NCBI RefSeq assembly: GCF_022919115.1
Contig: NZ_CP095072.1
Span: forward strand, 3,224,001 to 3,288,000
Reading direction: 5' to 3'
Origin: Gracilibacillus caseinilyticus
Lineage (GTDB): Bacteria; Bacillota; Bacilli; Bacillales; Amphibacillaceae
DNA length: 64,000 nt
Shown here: positions 37,297 through 45,056 of the stretch, piece by piece
Layout: each line of letters begins with the position of its first letter
Numbering within the stretch: position 1 is the stretch's first letter
The notes under the pieces: model-generated
Databases searched by the model: none
Told to the model about the DNA's origin: nothing
Seen by the model: the letters and a program-made list of their open reading frames with translations, nothing else
Program-made: the position numbers and the translations under genes

Positions 37297-38026
37297 TATA
37301 ACGATGTGCTAATATTGACATTTTTAGTGTGCGTAGCAAAGCTCCCGAAATATGCTCCGCGTCCTGTGGGGCACGGATTCAGCTAACTTAGGAAAGAAAA
37401 TTCTGTTCTTTCCTAAGTGGATCTTCAGCTCGCGCTGATCCCACGGGAGTCTCCGCATATTTCCTCCGCTTAAGGGAAGTTCTACAACGCTTGAAACAGC
37501 TAAAAGCAGCGGTGCTAGGCATTATGATACATCAAAATGAGGAGGTCTAACTCATGCGATAGCTCTTCAAATACTTCCCGTAACATCTGTTGTATAGCAA
37601 ACACCCTAGCGTAGGCCAACCACGTAGACTCGAGGTCACTAAAAAAACATATTATGGAAATTTATCCTCCCACTAAGATAGCTATAAACAGGTTTAAAGT
37701 GGTTTCAATCCACCACTTTTATATGATATTTTGCATGAATTTTGGGATTCGATTTTCCTGTCGCAAATTTTTATGGACTTTTTCAGTGGCCTCCGTACAC
37801 TCCCTCGGAACATGCGGGGTGCTGAAGATCCACTACGTCTGCACCTGTGTCTACTAGTAACGCTTCAAAGTAGGCTTCCTCGGTGCAAGGCAGCAGAGAA
37901 GTGATTCGAGTAGTAGCCTAGCTTCAGCCGTGCCCCGCAGGACGCGAAGTGGTTGGCTGGAACGGTATCCCAGCACACACAATATATCAAAATAGTCCCA
38001 AGGTTAGTTGACATAATCCGTATTAA
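37297..38026 (+). repeat. Intergenic fold-back repeat, copy E (with nested element), upstream of pstS
   Basis: A near-parallel copy of C: AGCAAAGCTC and CGCGTCCTGTGGGGCACGG at the left, the palindrome CTTAGGAAAGAAAA / TTTCCTAAG, the nested element at 37632-37793, then GTGCCCCGCAGGACGCGAAG and the right terminus TTGACATAATCCGTATTAA. The left terminus is eroded (TATAACGATGTGCTAA). A related tail with a poly-T hairpin runs to ~38092. Between it and the Pho box only a solitary end-like TTATAATACGATAATGTAAA (38171) is seen. Confidence 0.86.
37632..37793 (+). mobile_element. Nested miniature element in copy E
   Basis: 162 bp, almost identical to 21570-21730. Inverted ends GAGGTCACT / AGTGGCCTC are flanked by CGTAGACTC (37623-37631) and CGTACACTC (37794-37802), one change in the 9-bp duplication. 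It sits at the same internal position as in copy C, so composite repeats were copied after the insertion. Confidence 0.85.
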
Positions 38027-38312
38027 AGGAAGTTATATATAATTACGTTAGTTATGGTCGAACGAGGTTTTGCCCGGTTTTTCTTAGTTGTAAAGAAAAA
38101 TTACCATTGCTTTTATTAAATATTTGCAAAATGAATGCTGCAATGAATTAAAACATAAGTGGAAGGCTTTTTATAATACGATAATGTAAACTATATTTAC
38201 TTAATGTAGATGGAGGATTTGTTCGGTAATTGTTATTCGAAAATAGAACGTTTATTGGTGATAGATTGCAAAATATGTAGTATTTCATGTTAATTTCTAT
38301 CAATCTGTCGAA

Positions 38313-38351
38313 TTTACAATGTCTTTACAATAGGTTAATAGTACCTTAACA
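38313..38351 (+). promoter_or_regulatory. Pho box (four PhoP half-sites) of the pst operon
   Basis: TTTACA (38313), TTTACA (38324), TTAATA (38335) and TTAACA (38346) recur at exact 11-base intervals, the B. subtilis PhoP pattern of TT(A/C/T)ACA repeats. A -10-like TACGAT follows at 38361, placing the box at about -22 to -60. Confidence 0.9.
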
Positions 38352-38425
38352 GTTGTGCGTTACGATGTAGTAGAAGCTTTCAAAGAGAGCTGAAAATTCT
38401 TAGATTGTAATAGGGGGAAGAAAGA

Positions 38426-39457
38426 ATGAACAAGTGGAAGTTAATGATGTTAGTCGCGATTGCCGTACTAACAATGGGTGTTCTAGCTGCATGCGGTAAT
38501 TCACCAGCAGAAGACGAAGAAGGCACGGGTGAAGAAACAACAAACGAAGCAAGTGCGAATGAAGGTTCTGACAATGCAGAAGAATCTAGTGATTCAGAAG
38601 AAGTTTCTGGTCCAGTAAATTTAGATGGTTCTTCTACTGTATTACCAATCATGGAATACTTGACTTATGAATATAATCAAGTTCAACCAAACGTTGAAAC
38701 AGCTCTTAACTCTTCTGGTTCAGGAGGAGGTTTCAAAAAATCTACTGTTGGTGAAATTGATTTCAGTAATGCTTCCCGTCCAATTAAAGACGAAGAGAGA
38801 GCAACAGCAGAAGAGAACGGTATTGAGTTACTTGAATTAGAATTAGCATACGATGGTTTATCAGTAGTAGTTAGCCAAGAGAATGATTTCGTTGAGAACT
38901 TAACCGTTGATCAACTAAAAGAAATCTTTTTAGCTGATGGTTCTGCTACAAAATGGTCTGATCTAAATCCAGAATGGCCAGAAGAAGATATCATCATCTA
39001 TAGCCCAGGACATGATTCTGGTACATTTGATTATTTTAATGAAGTAATCTTAGAAGAAAACCCAATGCGCGAAGGCGAAAACACAACATTATCTGAAGAT
39101 GACAACACACTAGTTACAGGTATCAAAAATGATCCATATGCAATTGGTTACTTTGGTTATGCTTACTATTTAGAAAATCAAGATTCATTAAAAGTGCTAG
39201 GTATTGACAACGGAGATGGTAACCCAGTAAAACCTGATGGTGATACTATCCAGGATGGCAGTTACTCTCCGCTATCTCGTCCGTTATTCACATACGTAAA
39301 CGTGGATTACATGAAAGAAAAACCACAAGTATTTGATTTCGCTAAATACGCACTAGAAAATGCAGGAGCAGCAGCTGAAGAAGTTGGATATGTTGCACTT
39401 CCTGATGAAAAATACCAAGAGCAAATAGATAAAATTACGGAAATGGTATCTGAGTAA
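38426..39457 (+). CDS. pstS: Phosphate-binding lipoprotein PstS
   Basis: 343 residues. The lipoprotein signal peptide ends in LAAC with Cys23 as the lipidated residue. An acidic Ser/Asn/Glu-rich linker (~25-68) is followed by the periplasmic-binding fold with phosphate-contact motifs LDGSSTVLPIMEYL, NSSGSGGGFKKSTVGEIDFSN and SPGHDSGTFDYF. It captures Pi at the outer membrane surface for PstCAB. Pho-box-controlled (38313-38351). The acidic linker fits a halotolerant organism (inference). Confidence 0.96.
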   Translation: MNKWKLMMLVAIAVLTMGVLAACGNSPAEDEEGTGEETTNEASANEGSDNAEESSDSEEVSGPVNLDGSSTVLPIMEYLTYEYNQVQPNVETALNSSGSGGGFKKSTVGEIDFSNASRPIKDEERATAEENGIELLELELAYDGLSVVVSQENDFVENLTVDQLKEIFLADGSATKWSDLNPEWPEEDIIIYSPGHDSGTFDYFNEVILEENPMREGENTTLSEDDNTLVTGIKNDPYAIGYFGYAYYLENQDSLKVLGIDNGDGNPVKPDGDTIQDGSYSPLSRPLFTYVNVDYMKEKPQVFDFAKYALENAGAAAEEVGYVALPDEKYQEQIDKITEMVSE

Positions 39458-39474
39458 GATAAAAATAATGTAAT

Positions 39475-39511
39475 ATGGGACAGACCCGCTTCTAGCGGGC
39501 AACTGTCCCAT
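39475..39511 (+). promoter_or_regulatory. Intra-operon hairpin between pstS and pstC
   Basis: ATGGGACAG and CTGTCCCAT pair, with an inner CCCGCT/AGCGGG stem. No U-tract follows. It probably protects the pstS message or attenuates transcription so that PstS is made in excess. Confidence 0.7.
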
Positions 39512-39542
39512 CATCTTTGTGAAGAAAGTGTAGGGGATTATC

Positions 39543-40484
39543 ATGGCGAGCAATCAGATGAACAAAAATTTATCCGTTCAAGACATGATTAAACAAAATA
39601 AACAGAAAAAGAATCTAGGTAATGCCATTGAAAAAATAGTACCGATATTTTTATTATTATGTGCCGTTGTATCGATTTTAACGACAATTGGTATATTATT
39701 TACTTTGCTACGAGAATCTATCTTATTTTTTACGAAAGTACCATTGACTGATTTCTATTTTGGAACGAATTGGTCTCCTTGGACAGAACACTTTGGTGTG
39801 GCGCCATTAATTGCAGGAACATTATTAATTACAGCTATTGCTATATGTGTTGCTGTACCTATAGGTATTGCATGTGCTATTTATTTGAGTGAATATGCAT
39901 CAGAACGAGCAAGAAAAATCATTAAACCAATATTGGAAATCTTAGCTGGTATTCCTACTGTTGTTTATGGTTTTTTTGCATTAACATTTGTGTCTCCGTT
40001 ATTGATGAATATCTTTCCAGACATGCGAATCTTTAATGCGATGAGTGCAGGGCTAGTAGTTGGTATTATGATCATTCCGATGATTGCGTCATTATCAGAA
40101 GATGCAATGAGTGCTGTTCCGAAATCACTAAGAGATGGTGCACTTGGTTTAGGGGCCACTCGTTTTGAGGTTTCGATGAAAGTGGTATTACCAGCAGCAT
40201 TATCTGGGATTATCGCATCAATTGTATTAGCCGTTTCTCGAGCGATAGGGGAGACGATGATCGTGACGATTGCAGCAGGAGCTACACCTAACCTGACGTT
40301 TAACCCGACTGAATCGATTCAAACATTGACAGCATTTATTGTACAGGGTGCTACAGGAGATACTTCTTATCATTCTACTATTTACAATAGTATTTATGCA
40401 GTAGGTATCACACTGTTTATCTTTACATTATTGATGAATATTTTATCACAATATATTTCGCGTCGATTTAAGGAGGATTATTAA
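39543..40484 (+). CDS. pstC: Phosphate ABC transporter permease PstC
   Basis: 313 residues with six membrane segments. The ABC permease EAA-type loop is seen in VPKSLRDGALGLGATRFEVS (~198-217), and a conserved membrane motif in EILAGIPTVVYGFFAL. With PstA it forms the inner-membrane channel. An N-terminal soluble stretch of ~35 residues (VQDMIKQNKQKKN) precedes TM1. It overlaps pstA by one base (TAATG). Confidence 0.95.
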   Translation: MASNQMNKNLSVQDMIKQNKQKKNLGNAIEKIVPIFLLLCAVVSILTTIGILFTLLRESILFFTKVPLTDFYFGTNWSPWTEHFGVAPLIAGTLLITAIAICVAVPIGIACAIYLSEYASERARKIIKPILEILAGIPTVVYGFFALTFVSPLLMNIFPDMRIFNAMSAGLVVGIMIIPMIASLSEDAMSAVPKSLRDGALGLGATRFEVSMKVVLPAALSGIIASIVLAVSRAIGETMIVTIAAGATPNLTFNPTESIQTLTAFIVQGATGDTSYHSTIYNSIYAVGITLFIFTLLMNILSQYISRRFKEDY

Positions 40485-41353
40485 TGTCACAACATGTTAA
40501 TACAAGTCAAATTAAAAGTCGTGTAAACATTAATAAAATTTTTAAGTATTTGTTTATATTTGCTATGGCTTTAGCGATGCTTTTTCTTGCTGCTCTAATC
40601 TACAGGATTGTTAGCCAAGGGATGGATTATGTAAGTATAGATTTTCTCAAGAATTTCCCTGCACCTTATATTGAGGAAGCGGGAATATTTGCAGGAATAA
40701 TGGGTTCTATTTTTATGATGGCAATCACTGCGCCGGTATCGATTATCATTGGAGTATCTACAGCATTGTATTTGGAAGAATATGCGAAACAAAATAAATT
40801 TACACGTTTCATTCAAATAAATGTTCAGAATTTAGCAGGTGTCCCTTCTATTGTTTTTGGTTTATTAGGATTGACATTCTTCGTTTACATTATGGGATTT
40901 GGATATACATTGATCGCTGGTGCATTAACAATGAGTTTACTCGTATTGCCGGTTATCGTTGTTTCATCACAAGAAGCAATTCGTTCGGTGCCACAGGAAA
41001 TTAGAGAGGCTTCAATTGGAATGGGGGCTACCAAGTGGCAGACGATTTGGAGGATCGTATTGCCAGCATCTATACCAGGTATTATAACGGGGGCAATACT
41101 TGCTTTATCCCGGGCAATAGGGGAAACAGCGCCATTAATTATTGTTGGGGCAGCGACTGCGATATATACTATTCCAGACTCGTTTATGTCGAAGTATACA
41201 GTGATGCCAATTCAAATTTACAGTTGGACAGCAAGACCGCAAGCGGAATGGCAATTTGTTGCTGCAGCAGGAATTATTGTTCTATTGGTAATATTACTAT
41301 GTATGAACGCCGTAGCAGTGTGGATTCGTAACAAATTCCAAAACAGATATTAG
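40484..41353 (+). CDS. pstA: Phosphate ABC transporter permease PstA
   Basis: 289 residues, six membrane segments. The EAA loop is at [20 protein letters not shown] and the motif [15 protein letters not shown] is conserved with PstC. It has an AAGGAGG ribosome site inside the end of pstC. The second permease subunit of the Pst importer. Confidence 0.95.
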   Translation: MSQHVNTSQIKSRVNINKIFKYLFIFAMALAMLFLAALIYRIVSQGMDYVSIDFLKNFPAPYIEEAGIFAGIMGSIFMMAITAPVSIIIGVSTALYLEEYAKQNKFTRFIQINVQNLAGVPSIVFGLLGLTFFVYIMGFGYTLIAGALTMSLLVLPVIVVSSQEAIRSVPQEIREASIGMGATKWQTIWRIVLPASIPGIITGAILALSRAIGETAPLIIVGAATAIYTIPDSFMSKYTVMPIQIYSWTARPQAEWQFVAAAGIIVLLVILLCMNAVAVWIRNKFQNRY

Positions 41354-41370
41354 AGAAAGAAGGGCTATTT

Positions 41371-42132
41371 ATGACAACAGCAAATGCATTTAATATTGAA
41401 GATTTTAATTTATGGTATGGTAATGATCAAGCATTGTATCAAATAAATATGGATATTCCTAAAAAAGAAATTACAGCCGTTATCGGACCTTCTGGATGCG
41501 GTAAGTCTACACTATTAAAGACATTAAATAGAATGACAGAAACCATTCCGATCGTGAATACTTCTGGTATTATTAAATATAATGATAAAAACATCTTTGA
41601 TAAAAAACAGCTCGTAGAAGAATTGCGTACACACGTGGGAATGGTCTTCCAAAAACCGAATCCATTTCCGAAATCTATCTATGAAAATGTTGCTTACGGA
41701 CCGAAGATTCACGGCATAAAAAAGAAGAAAGTATTAGATGAAATAGTAGAAAAAAGTTTGCGTGGTGCGGCTATTTGGGACGAAGTGAAGGACCGTTTGA
41801 ACCAAAATGCATATGGCTTATCTGGTGGTCAGCAACAAAGAATTTGTATTGCAAGATGTTTGGCTGTAGAACCGGAAGTAATATTAATGGATGAGCCAAC
41901 GTCTGCTTTGGATCCTATTTCGACTCTTAAAATCGAAGAGTTAATAAAAGAGTTGAAAAAAGATTATACGATTGTTATTGTGACGCATAACATGCAACAA
42001 GCAGCACGGATCTCAGATAAAACAGCCTTCATGTTAAACGGTGAATTAGTTGAGTTTTCAGAAACAGATCAACTGTTCTCTAATCCAGGCGACAAACGTA
42101 CTGAAGATTACATTACAGGTCGCTTCGGATAA
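41371..42132 (+). CDS. pstB: Phosphate ABC transporter ATPase PstB
   Basis: 253 residues. Walker [10 protein letters not shown] (~40-48), Q-loop [16 protein letters not shown], signature LSGGQQQR, Walker [15 protein letters not shown]-loop VTHNM. It drives Pi import. Only one pstB is present, whereas B. subtilis has two (pstBA, pstBB). Confidence 0.97.
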   Translation: MTTANAFNIEDFNLWYGNDQALYQINMDIPKKEITAVIGPSGCGKSTLLKTLNRMTETIPIVNTSGIIKYNDKNIFDKKQLVEELRTHVGMVFQKPNPFPKSIYENVAYGPKIHGIKKKKVLDEIVEKSLRGAAIWDEVKDRLNQNAYGLSGGQQQRICIARCLAVEPEVILMDEPTSALDPISTLKIEELIKELKKDYTIVIVTHNMQQAARISDKTAFMLNGELVEFSETDQLFSNPGDKRTEDYITGRFG

Positions 42133-42156
42133 TTATTTTGTGGGAGGAAATGCAGT

Positions 42157-42816
42157 ATGGTAGGTAGAGAGATATTTCAGAGTGAACTGAAAAAGGTTGA
42201 AGAATTAATTATTGAACTAGCGAGGAAGACGAAGGAGCAATTGCGTTCTGCAGTGGAAGTTTTGCATTCTAGTGACACAGAACAAGCTAGAGAAATCATT
42301 GAAGCAGATCGAAACTTGGACAAACTTGATTTCAAAATTAACGAAACGGCAATTTTATTAATTGCACGTCAACAACCGGTTGCAACTGATTTGAGAAGAT
42401 TAGTTGTTGCAATTCGCATTTCTTCAGATTTGGAACGGATGGCTGACAATGCAAAAAACATCGCTAAATCTGCCATTCATCTGGGAGACAATCATGGGAT
42501 TGAAATTCACAGCGCTATTAAAGAAATGCAGGAAATAGCTATCAAAATGATTGATCTAGCTATCAGTGCTTATGAAAATGAAGATATAACTCTGGCAAGG
42601 AAATTAGCAGATCTTGATGATATTATCGATGGTATGTATTCTTCCATGTTACAGGAATTACTAGAAGAAACAGCTACGAATCCACAAAAAATTCAGCATA
42701 TTATGCAAATGGCTTTCAGTGGGCGTTATGTGGAAAGAATTGGCGATCATGCAACAAATATCGGGGAAGATGTTATGTATCTCGTCAAAGGTGAATCAGC
42801 AGATTTAAATGAATAA
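42157..42816 (+). CDS. phoU: Phosphate-uptake regulator PhoU
   Basis: 219 residues, two three-helix PhoU repeats with the metal-binding motifs SSDLERMADNAKNIAKSA and RYVERIGDHATNIGEDV. It modulates PstSCAB activity and PhoR signalling. The GGGAGG ribosome site is 25 bases after pstB, and a terminator follows. B. subtilis lacks phoU at this locus, whereas other Bacillaceae have it. Confidence 0.94.
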   Translation: MVGREIFQSELKKVEELIIELARKTKEQLRSAVEVLHSSDTEQAREIIEADRNLDKLDFKINETAILLIARQQPVATDLRRLVVAIRISSDLERMADNAKNIAKSAIHLGDNHGIEIHSAIKEMQEIAIKMIDLAISAYENEDITLARKLADLDDIIDGMYSSMLQELLEETATNPQKIQHIMQMAFSGRYVERIGDHATNIGEDVMYLVKGESADLNE

Positions 42817-42820
42817 ATTT

Positions 42821-42855
42821 AAAGAGTGAGCTATAATCAAGCTCACTCTTTTTTA
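42821..42855 (+). terminator. Terminator of the pst-phoU operon
   Basis: AAAGAGTGAGCT pairs with AGCTCACTCTTT around seven loop bases, followed by six T residues. Confidence 0.93.
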
Positions 42856-42959
42856 TCTTGAAATACATGTTCGATGCCATTCGACTGACAACATAACGAA
42901 ACTGCAAATTCTGTTCCGTTTCACTTTACATATTGTATATGATCAAAGTTAGTATGTGA

Positions 42960-43430
42960 TCAATTCGTAATCAACTTCGCAATATCTGATATTTTCATTT
43001 GATTGGAAAGTGTGAATTCTCCAATTTGAATGGAAGTCGATAGATCGTTATCTTCTACATATGTAATAAATGCCTCGCCGTCATTGATAATTCCATTGTC
43101 TACTAATACATCAGCAATTTCTTGCAGTGTCATACCCGACTCAATGCTAACGTTTGTAGTAATAACTTCTTGTTGTTGCGTTTCGTCAGATTCTTGATTG
43201 TCTTGTTGTGTTTGTAAGTTTGTCAGTTGTCCCTCTAATTTTTCAATTTCTAGATTTTTATTTTCCTGATAGACGAAATAGCCTTCTTTTTGAATTGCTT
43301 CGATACTATCTTCCGTCGATGTAGCGGAAGTGGAGCTGTTTGCAGCAGGTGATTCGATCCAATATGTAACTCCAATAATAATTGCAGCGGTGAGCAAACC
43401 TAAAGAGAAAGCTCTGATAGTTTGTTTCAA
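42960..43430 (-). CDS. MltG/YceG-like small membrane protein (probable YqzC counterpart)
   Basis: 156 residues. A membrane anchor (~8-22) and a Ser/Thr/Gln-rich coiled linker (~28-95) precede a C-terminal LysM-like domain of the type that precedes MltG catalytic domains: ESGMTLQEIADVLVDNGIIN and TLSNQMKISDIAKLI. The transglycosylase domain itself is absent, so it is unlikely to cleave glycan and more likely to bind wall. It follows the 43445-43786 gene by 14 bases in the same operon. B. subtilis has two small genes, yqzC and yqzD, downstream of pst; equivalence is inferred from position. Confidence 0.8.
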   Translation of the reverse strand: MKQTIRAFSLGLLTAAIIIGVTYWIESPAANSSTSATSTEDSIEAIQKEGYFVYQENKNLEIEKLEGQLTNLQTQQDNQESDETQQQEVITTNVSIESGMTLQEIADVLVDNGIINDGEAFITYVEDNDLSTSIQIGEFTLSNQMKISDIAKLITN

Positions 43431-43444
43431 GATTATCCCTCTTT

Positions 43445-43786
43445 TTAAAATTGTTTAATCATTGTCATCACATCATATTCATTTAGTTGAACCTTTTCTG
43501 CAATATATGCTGTGTGATGGCCTTGTTGATGCAATTCCTTCACTTTTTGCATTACTGGTGTTTCGTTTTTAGAATAGGACATGGTTTGTTCGACTGTGAC
43601 GTCATTAATTAAAAGTTCTTCTTCCAGAATACTTACTTTCTTTTTCAATTGATAAGTTTCCTGGAGGGTGGAGATAGAGAATTGCTCCAACTGATCTTCT
43701 AATTGTTTAAATTTATCCTGTGTAAAAAACGATAAAATCCATAGTATAATTGCTATAATGATAACTGCTCCAATTGCAAAATACAT
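43445..43786 (-). CDS. Membrane-anchored coiled-coil protein with helix-turn-helix-like tail (probable YqzD counterpart)
   Basis: 113 residues from ATG at 43786 (TAGGAGG six bases upstream; the more distal ATG 43810 has no such site). An N-terminal membrane helix (~2-18) leads into a coiled coil ([32 protein letters not shown] is split here only by position, ~24-55). The C-terminal part, [20 protein letters not shown], looks like a resolvase-type helix-turn-helix seen in several small Bacillaceae membrane proteins. Function unknown. Confidence 0.75.
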   Translation of the reverse strand: MYFAIGAVIIIAIILWILSFFTQDKFKQLEDQLEQFSISTLQETYQLKKKVSILEEELLINDVTVEQTMSYSKNETPVMQKVKELHQQGHHTAYIAEKVQLNEYDVMTMIKQF

Positions 43787-43857
43787 GCTTTTCCTCCTAT
43801 TCCTTTCCATATCTAAATACAGTTATATCATAATTAACAGAACAATAAAACAGATAC

Positions 43858-43886
43858 TTGAAATTCTTGTTTGTTTTTGCTATGAT
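43858..43886 (+). promoter_or_regulatory. SigA promoter of rpmG
   Basis: TTGAAA (43858-43863), a 17-base spacer, TATGAT (43881-43886), about 56 bases before rpmG. Confidence 0.75.
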
Positions 43887-43942
43887 ATTGTAGGTAATGA
43901 TTCGATATGAATGATGTTATGATTTAGTTTGGAGGGAAAACC

Positions 43943-44092
43943 ATGCGCGTTAACATTACTTTAGCTTGTACTGAAACAGGCGATCGTAACTATATTACGA
44001 CTAAAAATAAACGTAAGCATCCTGAACGTTTAGAGCTGAAAAAATATAGCCCACGTTTAAAACGACACACGTTACACCGTGAAACAAAATAA
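43943..44092 (+). CDS. rpmG: 50S ribosomal protein L33, zinc-free (C-) type
   Basis: 49 residues with GGAGGG upstream. The L33 pattern is clear ([20 protein letters not shown] and the end LHRETK). Zinc-binding L33 has four Cys in two CxxC pairs; here only Cys9 remains, with Thr12, Ser36 and Leu39 at the other positions, so it cannot form the zinc ribbon. In B. subtilis the gene at this locus, rpmGA, encodes the Cys-containing form. The gene has its own promoter and terminator. Confidence 0.93.
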   Translation: MRVNITLACTETGDRNYITTKNKRKHPERLELKKYSPRLKRHTLHRETK

Positions 44093-44105
44093 TGAACGGA
44101 TAAAG

Positions 44106-44134
44106 CTCTTACCATCCATTGGTAAGGGTTTTTC
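44106..44134 (+). terminator. Terminator after rpmG
   Basis: CTCTTACCA pairs with TGGTAAGGG (one G-U pair) around five bases, followed by TTTTT. Confidence 0.85.
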
Positions 44135-44178
44135 TATTATGTACGGTCAATCAATTGAGATAAAGGGGGGGGGACAGG

Positions 44179-44787
44179 ATGGAGGAGCTGAAAGCAAAAC
44201 AAATGATTAGATCTGCAGTCTTTCATGCTTGGCGACAAATTAACAAGAGAAACGTGATAGAGAACCGTCTCCAAAAGCAGCTGTTTCAATCTTCAGAATG
44301 GCACCAATCCGATACGATTGCTATTACAATCTCCACTGCATTGGAATGGGATACCATAGAGATTATAAAAAAAGCTTGGAAGGAAGGTAAACGGGTAGCG
44401 ATACCGAAGTGTTTTCCTCTAACGAAGGAAATGTGCTTTTATCAATACAATCCAGGCGATAAATTGCTTCCAATTTGGAAAGATATGCTGGAGCCAGTTG
44501 GTAATGCCAGATCACTAATAAAGAAATCAGAAATTGATTTAATTGTTGTTCCTGGCATTGCTTTCGATAAAGCTGGCTTCCGCATCGGATATGGAGGCGG
44601 ATATTATGATCGATATTTACAAGGTTATCAAGGAATTTCAATGTCAATAGCTGCAGCTTTTCAATTATATTCATCGATTCCTACACAATCGCATGATGTA
44701 CCCGTAGACATCATTATAACCGATTACTGCAAAGTCTATCAGCCAATACATAAAAAAGCGGCGAAAGGAAAAACTTCTTATATATAA
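44179..44787 (+). CDS. yqgN: 5-formyltetrahydrofolate cyclo-ligase
   Basis: 202 residues. The ATP- and folate-binding signature VPGIAFDKAGFRIGYGGGYY is at about 132-151, followed by DRYL. It converts 5-formyl-THF to 5,10-methenyl-THF using ATP. It is preceded by a run of nine G residues (44165-44173) acting as a strong but unusual ribosome site. Located after rpmG as in B. subtilis yqgN; the small gene at 44805 follows. Confidence 0.93.
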   Translation: MEELKAKQMIRSAVFHAWRQINKRNVIENRLQKQLFQSSEWHQSDTIAITISTALEWDTIEIIKKAWKEGKRVAIPKCFPLTKEMCFYQYNPGDKLLPIWKDMLEPVGNARSLIKKSEIDLIVVPGIAFDKAGFRIGYGGGYYDRYLQGYQGISMSIAAAFQLYSSIPTQSHDVPVDIIITDYCKVYQPIHKKAAKGKTSYI

Positions 44788-44804
44788 GATAAGGAGTGAT
44801 GGAT

Positions 44805-44981
44805 ATGAAAGTTGCAAAAATTCTCTTGTCATTCGCGACTCTGTTTTCCACTGTCTATTTTTTTCGCCATAATATAGCAAAGGGCTTAATAAATATTCCC
44901 TTCATACGAAGGTTCGGAGTGCGATCGGTTATGAAGATCCCATACTTCCGAAAAAAATTTATGCGTTCGATGTTTCAATAG
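44805..44981 (+). CDS. Small cationic membrane protein (YqgO position)
   Basis: 58 residues from ATG 44805 (AAGGAG eight bases upstream; nearer in-frame starts are too close to it). One hydrophobic segment (~5-20) is followed by a strongly basic tail with FIRRFGVRSVMKIPYFRKKFM. B. subtilis yqgO lies between yqgN and gluP, so this is likely its positional counterpart; sequence homology is not shown. Function unknown. Confidence 0.65.
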   Translation: MKVAKILLSFATLFSTVYFFRHNIAKGLINIPFIRRFGVRSVMKIPYFRKKFMRSMFQ

Positions 44982-44992
44982 TGAAAACACTC

Positions 44993-45039
44993 ATTACTAT
45001 TCCAATCATAAGGAAACATGATATGATTGGAATAGTAAT
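44993..45039 (+). promoter_or_regulatory. Perfect 17-bp inverted repeat upstream of gluP
   Basis: ATTACTATTCCAATCAT (44993-45009) and its exact complement ATGATTGGAATAGTAAT (45023-45039) flank a 13-base loop. It ends 17 bases before the gluP start with no T-run. It could be a terminator for upstream RNA, an RNA structure near the ribosome site, or an operator. Confidence 0.75.
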
Positions 45040-45056
45040 AGGGTGGGTGAGTGAAA

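Noticed and set aside
41035..41331. 98-codon ORF inside pstA
   Set aside because: An out-of-frame shadow of a well-supported permease gene with no ribosome site or family resemblance.
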